Shown: piece by piece, positions 1 to 9,081 of the stretch
Position numbering within the stretch: the stretch's first letter is position 1
Layout: every line of letters begins with the position of its first letter
Assembly (NCBI RefSeq): GCF_020497125.1
Contig: NC_059093.1
Location: forward strand, 23,248,486-23,312,485
Reading direction: 5' to 3'
Length of the DNA stretch: 64,000 bases
DNA from: Mauremys mutica
Taxonomy: Eukaryota; Chordata; Testudines; Geoemydidae
Notes under the pieces: generated by a model
Database searches by the model: none
Told to the model about the DNA's origin: nothing
The model's input: the letters and a program-made list of their open reading frames with translations, nothing else
Program-made: the position numbers and the translations under genes

Positions 1-1308
1 GATATCTGCTCCCTAGATTTACAGTAATCTTAGACTATGGTAGGGGTTTGGGACTTTTCCTTTGCAATACCCCAAATACCCATCCCATACCCACTCCAGG
101 GGTAGTCATGTTTCGGGGAATAACTCAGGGCAACAATTTCCCTCCTAAATAAGGACAAATTGCTGCAGATAAAAAGGTTGGGGAAATCTGCCACATTGGA
201 GAGATTGTAAATTGACACTTGAGAAGTATGGAGAGACCAGGGCAAAATCAGAGATTAGACAGCTGATCATTTGGGGGGAATCTCCCTGGATGTTATAGAC
301 ATGTATGATAACGAGAGAAAAGGGAAAAAACTCGACAGACTTTGTATGTGGGAAGGAGGAAGTGGCACAAACAGGAAAGGATGCAGTGAACTCACCTCCC
401 CCACGGCCATGGGCGGCAGGTTTGTATAATTTTTGGTGATGCCCAAGTGGATCCATCCCATCCATAGGATAGACCGGGGCAACTGCCCCAGGCCCTGTAC
501 TTTGGGGGGCCCCATGCTTGAGGGGGACGTGGGGTCCAGGGTGGCCTGCAGGATTAGTGGGGTGCCTGGTGCCGACAGCAGCGAGCAACCCTGCTCCGCC
601 CTGCCTCTTCCCACCTGTCCCCACTCCGCATCTTCCCCGAAGCCCCTGCCCCTGAGCAATGCTGGGAGCTGGTGAGGTGGAGCAGAGTGGGTTGGGGCCA
701 GGTCACTTGCTGCTGCCAGCGCCAGGCCCCGCGCTAACTCCCCAGGCCGCCCTGGCCCCTGTGATCCCCTGAAGCACAAGGCAGGGGTAGGCACCACCAT
801 GTCACGTGACAAACACTTGACAAAATTACCGGACTTAGTGACGGACAATGGGGGCAGGTGGGTATTATGTCATTCAGTCATTCAACCCATAAAATAACAC
901 ACATTTTGCCACACTGAAAAAAACCAAAACAAACCCAGTAGCTTAGCTAATAATAATAACAATAAATTCAACTCATGTCACTAATGAAAAATGTGTGTAT
1001 ACTGTCTGTGAGATTATCTGAGAAATGAAAACGAGCTTGCTTTGGGATTTTACAAGGCACTGATATCATTTCAACACATTTGGTACCTCGAGTAATGATA
1101 ACACTTCTTGCAAGTCACATAACTAGGGAACCCAGGGTCCCCTTCCCTCACCCCCATTGCCAAGGCCCAGGGGTTATTGCTGGCTGCCCCAGGGCTCCAG
1201 AAACCAAAGAAGAGGATCAACTTATACAGAGGGCTGAAGGGGACCCCATAGTGCATTCAGTAACAATAAATACATCAAAACGAAATACATGACAGAGATA
1301 AGAACCTG
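1..1308. other. Unassigned DNA at the left edge
   Basis: I recognise no gene here. A GC-rich block at about 480-780 sits in otherwise AT-rich sequence and gives open frames on both strands. Its composition and lack of domain-like protein sequence suggest a repeat, not an exon. I could not define its ends or class. Confidence 0.4.
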
Positions 1309-1364
1309 TCACGACAGCCTTTACTTCATGAGAGTCAAGTATCAGAGGATACAAATGCAAACGG

Positions 1365-3103
1365 ATGGACATCATACCAAATGGACTAAAGGTAAAAAAT
1401 CCACTGCTATCTACATACTACACAGACCACAGTGAGAGATTATGCCATACTCTATCAAAGAAACTGAGGAACCACCTGATCAGCATCCTATACAGCAAAC
1501 AGGAAAACATCAAAAAAGAGCTCTCCAACCTGGAGACTCTCATTAATAACCAAACTTCCATACAAACGGACTTCACTAAAATAAAACAGGAGATCTACAT
1601 TACTCACTTCACCTCTCTACAAAGGAAAAAGAACTGTAAGCTGTCTAAACTCCTACCTGCTACATGGGGCCACAACTGTGGTACCCCTAACCCACCCAGC
1701 AATATCGTCAATCTATCCAACTACACACTCAGCCCAGCAGAAAAGTCTGTCCTATCTCGGGGACTCTCTTTCTGCCCTGCCATCCCCACCAACATGATAC
1801 AGTTCTGCGGTGATCTGGAAGCCTGCTTTCGCCGTCTCCGACTCAAAGAATACTTTCAGGACAACACTGAACAACGCATTGATACACAGTTACCCTCCCA
1901 CCAACAGCACAAGAAGAAGAACTCCACATGGACTACTCTTGAGGGTCGAAATGACAGTCTGGACCTATACATTGAATGCTTCCGCCGACGTGCACAGGCA
2001 GAAATTGTGGAAAAACAACATCGCTTGCCTCACAACCTAAGTCCTGCAGAACGCAATGCCATCCACAGCCTCAGAAACCATCCTGACATTATAATCAAAG
2101 AGGCTGATAAAGGAGGAGCTGTAGTCATCATGAACAGGTCTGACTACCAAAAGGAGGCCGCCAGACAACTCTCCAATACCAAATTCTATAGGCCACTTCC
2201 CTCAGATCCCACTGAGGAATACACTAAGAAATTGCATCATCTACGCAGGACACTGCCTACACTAACACCAGAACAAATCAACATACCCTTAGAGCCCTGA
2301 CCAGGGCTATTCTATCTACTACCCAAGATCCACAAACCCAGAAATCCTGGACGCCCCATCATCTCGAGCATTGGCACTCTCATTGAAGGACTATCTGGAT
2401 ATGTGGACTCTCTACTCAGACCCTATGCCACCAGCACTCCCAGCTATCTCCGTGACACCACTGATTTCCTGAGGAAACTACAATGCATTGGTGACCTTCC
2501 AGAAAACACCATCCTGGCCACCATGGATGTGGAGGCTCTCTACACAAACATCCCACACACAGATGGAATACAAGCTGTCAGGAAAAGTATCCCTGATGAT
2601 GCCACAGCACAACTGGTTGCTGAGCTCTGTGCCTCCTCACACACAACTATTTCAAATTTGATGACAATATATATCTCCAAATCAGTGGCACCTCTATGGG
2701 CACCCGCATGGCCCCACAATATGCCAATATTTTTATGGCCGACCTGGAACAACGCTTCCTCAGCTCCCGTCCACTCACGCCCCTTCTCTACCTACGCTAC
2801 ATTGATGACATCTTCATCATCTGGACCTATGGGAAGGAGACTCTGGAAAAATTCCACCAAGATTTCAACAGCTTCCACCCCACCATCAACCTCAGCCTGC
2901 ACCAATCTACACGGGAGGTCCACTTTCTAGACACCATGGTGCAAATAAGTGATGGTCACATTAACACCACCTTATACCGAAAACCTACCGACCGCTATGC
3001 CTACCTTCATGCCTCCAGCTTCCATCCCGGGCACACCACACGATCCATTGTCTACAGCCAAGCACTGAGGTACAACCGCATCTGCTCTAACCCCTCAGAT
3101 AAC
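1365..3103 (+). pseudogene. PLE reverse transcriptase, broken
   Basis: The first segment (1365-2300) is the N-terminal region. It includes the KEADKGGAVVIM motif typical of PLE RTs and ends at an in-frame TGA. The same frame then continues (LLPKIHKP, then DVEALYTNIPH) to about 2650, where it shifts. The next frame carries SMGTRMAPQYANIFMADLE and LRYIDDIFII, the catalytic RT core. These motifs distinguish a PLE from LINE RTs, and the downstream GIY-YIG module confirms it. One stop and one frameshift are visible before the CR1 insertion, so no full-length protein can be made from this copy. Confidence 0.85.
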
Positions 3104-3522
3104 ATAAGAACATAAGAAAGGCCGTACCGGGTCAGACCAAAGGTCCATCTAGCCCAGTATCTGTCTACCGACAGTGGCCAATGCCAGGTGCCCCAGACGG
3201 AGTGAACCTAACAGGCAATGATCAAGTGATCTCTCTCCTGCCATCCATCTCCATCCTCTACCAAACAGAGACTAGGGACACCATTCTTACCCATCCTGGC
3301 TAATAGCCATTTATGGACTTAGCCACCATGAATTTATCCAGTCCCCTTTTAAACATTGTTATAGTCCTAGCCTTCACAACCTCCTCAGGTAAGGAGTTCC
3401 ACAAGTTGACTGTGCGCTGCATGAAGAAGAAATTCCTTTTATTTGTTTTATACCTGCTGCCTATTAATTTCATTTGGTGACCCCTAGTTCTCGTATTATG
3501 GGAATAAGTAAATAACTTCTCC
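3104..3522 (-). mobile_element. CR1 LINE 3' fragment inserted in the PLE
   Basis: Read on the minus strand, this is the end of CR1 ORF2 and its 3' end. On the plus strand it shows the familiar gaacataagaa and gggtcagaccaaaggtcc words. The same family recurs at 50816-51190 and 62893-63220. It separates the PLE RT (ending near 3103) from the PLE linker and endonuclease (from about 3525), so it inserted after the PLE did. No clear target duplication was found, as is usual for CR1. Confidence 0.8.
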
Positions 3523-3524
3523 TT

Positions 3525-4369
3525 ATCCGCTTAGAGAGCAACACCTACAAAATCTCCACCAAGCATTCTCAAAACTACAGTACCCACACGAGGAAATAAG
3601 GAAACAGATCAACAGAGCCAGACGTGTACCCAGAAGCCTCCTACTGCAAGACAAACCCGAGAAAGAAACCAACAGGACTCCACTGGCCATCACATACAGT
3701 CCCCAGCTAATACCCCTCCAACGCATCATCAGGGATCTACAACCCATCCTGGACAATGATCCCACACTTTCACAGACCTTGGGTGGCAGGCCAGTCCTCG
3801 TCCATAGACAACCTGCCAACCTGAAGCATATTCTCATCAGTAATTGCACACCGCACCATAGTAACTATAACTCAGGAACCAATCCATGCAACAAACCTCG
3901 ATGCCAACTCTGCCCACATATCTACACCAGCGACACCATCACAGGACCTAACCAGATCAGCCACACCATCACTGGTTCATTCACCTGCATGTCCACCAAT
4001 GTAATATACGCCATCATATGCCAGCAATGCCCCTCTGCTATGTACATCGGCCAAACTGGACAGTCTCTAAGGAAAAGGATAAATGGACACAAATCAGATA
4101 TTAGGAATGGCAATATACAAAAACCTGTAGGAGAACACTTCAACCTCCCTGGCCACACAATAACAGATCTTAAGGTGGCCATCCTACAGCAAAAAAACTT
4201 CAGGACCAGACTTCAAAGAGAAACTGCTGAGCTTCAGTTCATTTGCAAATTTGACTCCATCAGTTTAGGATTAAACAAAGACTGTGAGTGGCTTGCCAAC
4301 TACAGAACCAGTTTCTCCTCCCTTGGTTTTCACACCTCTACTGCTAGAACAGGGCCTCATCCTCCCTGA
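3525..4369 (+). pseudogene. PLE linker and GIY-YIG endonuclease segment
   Basis: This is the C-terminal part of the PLE protein after the CR1 insertion. An open stretch from 3779 to 4369 encodes a Cys-rich linker (CNKPRCQLCPH) followed by the GIY-YIG nuclease: NVIYAI (residues 74-79 of that stretch), then MYIGQTGQSLRKRINGH (88-104). The module ends at a natural stop. The nuclease core looks intact, but it is separated from the RT by the CR1 insertion and upstream lesions. Confidence 0.82.
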
Positions 4370-4439
4370 TTGATCTAACCTTGTTATCTCTACCTTGCTT
4401 CTTGCTTGCTTATATATACCTGCCCCTGGACATTTCCAC

Positions 4440-4534
4440 TCTTGCATCCGACGAAGTGGGTATTCACCCACGAAAGCTCATGCTGCAAAATGTCTGTTAG
4501 TCTATAAGGTGCCACAGGACTCTTTGCTGCTTCT
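4440..4534 (+). repeat. PLE 3' tail
   Basis: This 3' untranslated tail follows the endonuclease stop. It contains the words cacgaaagctcatgctg, tctgttagtctataaggtgc and cacaggactctttgctgc, which recur in tail copies elsewhere in the window. It lets those copies be assigned to this PLE lineage. Confidence 0.75.
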
Positions 4535-5574
4535 ACTTAATGAGAAGCTCTAGAGAAAGAAGACCCAGAGTGAGTAATGGTAGGGGGAATCCTAGGGAGA
4601 CCAAAGGGGCTGGTAGAGGGAGCAGACAGAGAACAAGGGTAGAGGCAGAGTCACTGCAGGGTTGACCCAGTCTTCTGCCTCTCCCCTGTGGGTGGAAACA
4701 CTCATCACTATCGCTGTGATGATGATGGCCAGGGCTTGCTCCCCTGTGGCTCCCCCTCCCCGTGCTGTGGAGGCACGGCCAGGCAGGTCTGCATCTGCAA
4801 GCAGGGACCCTGCCTCAGGTGCAGCTCCCATTGGCCATGCTGGCCAATATACTGGGACCTTCCTGGCCAATGGGCTGGGGGGAGGCAAAGGCGGAGATTG
4901 TAGGGAGCTCTGGAGCAGGGGAGGCAGTAGGGGAGGGGAGTTGTCTGGCACAAAGGGGGAGCTCTTGGGAGGGGGTGACAGGGACCATTGGAGGTCTCTT
5001 GTTGGGGCAGAGGGTTGTGTGGGTCTCTGTGGGGTGGGGGGGAGTGATGGACGGAGCCAGCCGCAGCCTGGGTCTGCTCTGTGTGTGTGTGGGGGGGGTG
5101 TTTCTGTAGCCCCCTCAGGAAGCCCCCTCTGTCCTGTGTATTTTATGCCAGCCTCGGGATGCCCATCGCTGCTCCTTTCCCCCACCCCTGGCTCACCGGA
5201 TGTGACTGTGTCTCTGTCTGACAGAGACAGACTCCTGAGTCTCTCTCTGCCTGCAGCTCTGTAGTGAGGTGGCCTGGCTCCCAGCCGCACCTGAGACTCT
5301 TACAGGCTCCCTCTCACTCCCTGCTGTGGAGGCGCAGCCAGGCACCTCTGGCTTCTGCCCCTGCCGTTCCCATTGCCAATGGGCTGGGAGCCAGCCCAGC
5401 GCTGAGCTGCCCGGGCTCTTTTCTTAAGTTCCTGTGCAGGGGAAGCAGCAAGTTCCTACCACATGAGTATCATGAGAGGCCCACTTGTCACAGGAGAGAC
5501 TGGGGCATGATTTCCTGCTGGGAAAGCTGCGATTTTGACCCTAAGGGTATGTATAATAATAATTATTCATAATT
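4535..5574. other. G/C-rich unassigned stretch with an internal duplication
   Basis: No gene is recognised. A segment around 4750-4880 (ctgtggaggc, cagccagg-like words, ccattggcc, aatgggctggg) is echoed at about 5325-5400, which suggests an internal duplication or two copies of one repeat. Open frames on both strands share this composition and show no domains. Confidence 0.4.
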
Positions 5575-5772
5575 ATTGGAGATATACCAATCTCCTAGAA
5601 CTGGAAGAGACCTTGAAAGGTCATTGAGTCCAGCCCCCTACCTTCACTAGCAAGACCAGGTACTGATTTTTGCTCCAGATCTGTAAGTGGCCCCCTCAAG
5701 GGCTGAACTCATAATCCTGGGTTTAGCAGGCCAGTGCTCAAACCACTGAGCTATCCCTCCCCTGGTATACAA
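5575..5772 (-). repeat. tRNA-derived SINE
   Basis: On the minus strand the head reads as a tRNA gene: box A TAGCTCAGTGG and a diverged box B around GAGTTCAGCCC. A body and a CR1/L2-like tail (ggtctcttccagttctagga) follow. The layout fits a tRNA-headed sauropsid SINE using a LINE tail. The family name is not assigned. Confidence 0.75.
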
Positions 5773-5854
5773 TGCAATTAAAATGTGTGGCTGCCCCAGG
5801 CCAGCTGACTTGGCGTTGCAGGGCTTGTCTGGAATGAGGCTGAACAGCCGCAAT

Positions 5855-5975
5855 ATTTAAATCAATGGTATTCTCTTATTGTTTAACAGTGTGATTAAAA
5901 AATGTGATTAATCATCTTTTTTTAAATTTCACAATTAAGTGTGCTCAATTTTTTTTCATTGCTTCACAGCCCTAG
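5855..5975 (-). repeat. Short copy of the gattaatc repeat (minus)
   Basis: The minus strand matches the start of the longer copy at 6927-7460 (tgattaatca, then tgttaaacaata). The two lie in opposite orientation about 1 kb apart. The class is unknown. Confidence 0.5.
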
Positions 5976-6317
5976 TTTTTAATATCAGAATAGTGAACTC
6001 AAGCTAGCTAGCTCCGTGGAAAATCCTAGTGGAGTCAAGCTCCGGGTAAATTTAACCTCCATGTACCCAGTTGAAGTCACTCCTAGTTCCCCCACCTGCG
6101 GCTCATGGACATTCCTATAGGAGGGACACACACCTCCATGACATAGCACAAAGGAGTTGATGAAAAAGAGTGTGGGATTCCTCCCAAATAAAGGTGATCT
6201 GCAAAAGGAAAAAGTAGACAACTCAGGTGGGGGAGCTGAGAGACCACAGTGACACAAATGCTGCCTTAAAGTACAGTACGTGGGAATTAGAAAAGGAAAG
6301 CAAAATTTTTTTTAGCC

Positions 6318-6790
6318 CTAGACAAGGTTTTTATGGTCTTTAATGCCCCTTGCAGCTTCTCGGATGACAAATAAGGGCTGAGCGCTGACAGCAGAATTTC
6401 CCACATTCTCAACATCCAGAGGGTTTCTCCCCTGTGTGGATGCTCTGATGTCCAAAAAGGTGTGAGGGCCTACTGACCTTTTTCCCACACACAACACACA
6501 TGCTATTTCTCTCTCCCATGGGGATTCTCTGCTGGGCTGTGGTTTCCTTGAGAGGTTTGTGAGTTCCCTGATAATAAACAGATTGACCAACTTTCAGCGT
6601 TGGCTGGTTTCCCTGCCACCTCTCTGGAATGTGCTGACTCTCATGGGCTTTTCCCTGATCACAACTCCTGGACACACTGCCTTTGCATCCTTGCAATAAT
6701 GTGCCGTGTGTTTCCACTTCCTCCTCATCTTCCTCCTGAGGATTCTGCTCCATGGTCTCACTTCCTCACCCAGCACCTGCTGGGACAGAG
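6318..6790 (-). pseudogene. Degenerate C2H2 zinc-finger gene fragment
   Basis: A plausible acceptor (pyrimidine tract plus CAG just upstream on the minus strand) leads into an acidic stretch starting at 6753 (MEQNPQEEDEEEVE). One recognisable C2H2 finger follows (CVVCGKK, then HLFGHQSIH) with a TGEKP linker. A stop codon falls inside the next finger, in which CHPRSCKGH replaces the usual histidine spacing. KRAB-type zinc-finger genes have long tandem finger exons, so this looks like a decayed relic. From memory, human ANHX lies near a ZNF cluster at 12q24.33, which would fit but was not checked. Confidence 0.7.
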
Positions 6791-6926
6791 AAAGAAAAAC
6801 ATCAGGAAGAGAAAAGGGGAGAACAAACTGGAAGGACACCTGGAGATTCCCACCCACATACTCAGGGAGAAGGGAGTGCAGAGAGGGAGCTACTGCCAGG
6901 AGCTCGTCAGAATGAAGAGGAAGTAG

Positions 6927-7460
6927 GGCTGTCAAATAATTGCAGTTAAGTCAAGTGATTAATCATGACTTTTTTTTCAATCTAGTTAATTTGTTTTGGA
7001 TTAATGGCAGTTTTAATCCCACGGTTAAACAATAATAGAACAGCCAATTGATTATAAATATTTTTGGATGTTTTTTTACCTTTTCAAATATATTGACTTC
7101 AATTACAATACAGAATACAAGGTGTACAGTGTTCACTTTATATTATTTGCATTATATTTGAACTGTAATGAAGATCAATAAAAGAAATAGTATTTTTCAA
7201 TTCATACTGTAGTCCAAGTTCTTTATCATACAAGTGCAACTTACAAACCTAGAATGATATGTGTTTATTTTACCTACCTGAACTCAAAACCAAAATAATG
7301 TAAAACCTGAGACCCTACAAGTCCACTCAGTCCTACTTCTTGTTCAGCCAACCACTAAGATAAACAAGTTTGTTTCATTTATAGGAAATGTCTTATTTAC
7401 AATGTCACCTGACATTGGGAATAGGCATTCACAGGGCAGTGTTGTAACTGGTGTTGCAAG
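6927..7460 (+). repeat. Interspersed repeat of unknown class
   Basis: An AT-rich block begins at gggctgtcaaataattgcag and contains gttaaacaata, matched in reverse at 5855-5975. I recognise it as a common amniote-type interspersed repeat from its wording, but cannot class it or define the 3' end. Confidence 0.45.
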
Positions 7461-7639
7461 GTGTGTCAGGTTGTCGTGCCCAGGTGCAGACTGGTAGCCA
7501 TGGGAATCGCTTTGCCCCCGTAACCATTAAGCTGGGCTGGTCTCGCTCATACTGCTCTGCTGGTGATTCAGCCAGACTCTCCAGGCCCTGTCATCACCCA
7601 ACATGACAGCAGGTGGCGCCACACACTTGACTGAGCTAC

Positions 7640-8062
7640 CTCAAGGCTTTTCCAGAACTTCACTCCTCTGATGGGTAGAAACCTTTGTCTAATTTCAGCC
7701 TAAACGTGTTGATGACCAGTTTCTATGCTTTTGTTCTTGTGCCAGCATTGGCCTTTAGCTTAAATAACTCCTCTCCCTCCCTGGCATGTATCCCTCTAAC
7801 CATGTATTTATAGAGAGCCATCATATCTCCCCTGACCCTTCATTTGGCTAGGCTAAACAGGAGAGGAGACTCAAAGAGCTTGGCTTAGGTAGGTCTTCCA
7901 TTCTTCTGACCAGCCTACTAGCCGTTCTCTGCACCTGTTCCAGTTTTATTTCATCTTAAATGTGGGAGACCAGAAGTGCACACAGTATTCCAGATGAGGT
8001 CTCACTAGTGCCTTCTAGAATGGTAATAACATTTCCCTGTCTCTCATGGAAATACCTTGCCT
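7640..8062 (-). mobile_element. CR1 LINE fragment (minus)
   Basis: The sequence reads as minus-strand CR1 ORF2 3' coding region, with words such as accatgtatttatagagagc and tattccagatgaggtctcac. It is heavily diverged and has no open frame. Confidence 0.6.
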
Positions 8063-8276
8063 GATGGCTAGAGCCCTGCGCGGATACAAAAATGTGGATC
8101 CACATCCACCAGAATCAATGTGCAGCCGACCTGCCATCCGCTGGCCGTCTTATGTGTATCTGCACCTGCAGCACCAAGCTGTGTCTCCAGGGCCAGGGCT
8201 AGCAATGGAGGGGGAGTGGAGATGAGCAAGCAGGGGTTAAAATCAAGTCTAGAACAGCTTCCCCCCAGTACCTTTT
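8063..8276. other. Probable repeat starting gagccctgcgcggata
   Basis: The start resembles a repeat motif I associate with turtle genomes (gagccctgcgcggata followed by tggatccacatcc). Neither terminal repeats nor coding sequence could be shown. Confidence 0.3.
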
Positions 8277-8483
8277 TCAACCTTCTGAAATAAAAAAGTT
8301 GTCTGCAATGTAGTAGACTCCTAGCATGACATCACCCTTGTTTTCTATCCCTTTTAGCCTAACCCAGAGACTGTCAACCCTTCTGTCTCCTATGTCCATC
8401 TCCACCTCAGTCCAAGTGTGTACATTTCTAGTATATAAGGCAACACCGCCTCCCTTTTTCTCCTGTCTATCCTTCCTGAGCAA
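8277..8483 (-). pseudogene. CR1 endonuclease fragment (minus)
   Basis: The minus strand encodes a short piece of a CR1 apurinic-type endonuclease: FRKDRQ-like start, KGGGVALYTRN, SLWVRLKGIENKGDVMLGVYY. The flanking conserved motifs (ETWW, GDFN, SDH) are absent, so it is a small relic. It may belong with the CR1 sequence at 7640-8062 or be a separate insertion. Confidence 0.7.
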
Positions 8484-8549
8484 GCTGTTTAAATAACCTC
8501 CAGAGCCCCGCTGCCGCTACCCCAGGGCTCCGGCCGCAAGGCTGTGGTG

Positions 8550-8608
8550 GCAATTTAAAGGGCCTGGTGCTCCAGCCAATTTTGGGAGCCCCAGGCCCTT
8601 TAAATTGC
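8550..8608. repeat. Perfect 18-bp inverted repeat (hairpin)
   Basis: An 18-base arm (8550-8567, gcaatttaaagggcctgg) is matched exactly in reverse complement at 8591-8608. The spacer of 23 bases is itself partly self-complementary. It may be the core of a palindromic foldback repeat. Confidence 0.8.
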
Positions 8609-8896
8609 CTCCTAGGGAAGCCGGGCCACCCTGGTACCGTGCACCGGCTCTTGCTGGTACGCCGTACTGGGGTGCACCAGCTTACTTTCACCTCTGTCTC
8701 TCATGTAAAATCAAGAACATTAGCGCAGTCCCTAGTGAATTACATGGACAATCTGACACTTCACCCTTTTCAGTGTGAAAACTCTGCTTGGGGGAGAGTG
8801 ATTGTTTTTGGAGGGGTTTTTTTTAGATGCTATTAGTTGACTTCGTTAGTTACTGGTTTGAGATGTCTGCTTTGAGTGTCATTGCTTTGGAAACAG

Positions 8897-9081
8897 GTTT
8901 CAGAGTGGTAGCCATGTTAGTCTGTATCCGCAAAAAGAACAAGGAGTACTTGTGGCACCTGAGAGAGTAACACATTTATTTCTTCCTACTGTATGTTCCA
9001 CTTTATACATCTGATGATGTGGGTTCTAGCCCACGAAAACTTATGCCCAAATAAATGTGTTAGTCTCTGAGGTGCCACAAG
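8897..9081. repeat. PLE-tail copy in inverted arrangement, split by hAT
   Basis: A minus-oriented tail piece (8897-8978, running to tgtggcacctgagagag) is followed by a plus-oriented piece (about 9015-9081, cccacgaaaacttatg to gaggtgccacaag), giving a foldback. The plus piece stops at gccacaag, where the hAT element at 9082-11725 begins. It resumes at 11726 with gccacaagtactcct, the complement of the matching word in the minus piece. It belongs to a different tail subfamily from the 15.8-kb copy. Confidence 0.75.

Larger units (their letters stand above)
1309..4534 (+). mobile_element. Penelope-like retroelement (PLE), degraded
   Basis: The order of parts is diagnostic of an endonuclease-bearing PLE: a reverse transcriptase with YIDD (2798-2809), then a GIY-YIG endonuclease (about 4000-4110), then a 3' tail that recurs elsewhere in the window. 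The 5' limit is approximate. The reading frame has an in-frame stop (2298-2300), a frameshift near 2640-2660, and a minus-strand CR1 fragment inserted at about 3104-3520. The copy is therefore non-autonomous. Its tail (about 4440-4534) is the source sequence for the hairpin-like tail copies at 8.9, 15.8 and 18.6 kb and for the one inside the gypsy element at 60.3 kb. PLE identity is confident. The subfamily is not assigned. Confidence 0.88.

Noticed and set aside
5264..5572. 102-codon plus-strand frame
   Set aside because: No domain, lies in a duplicated GC-rich block, and no splice partners.
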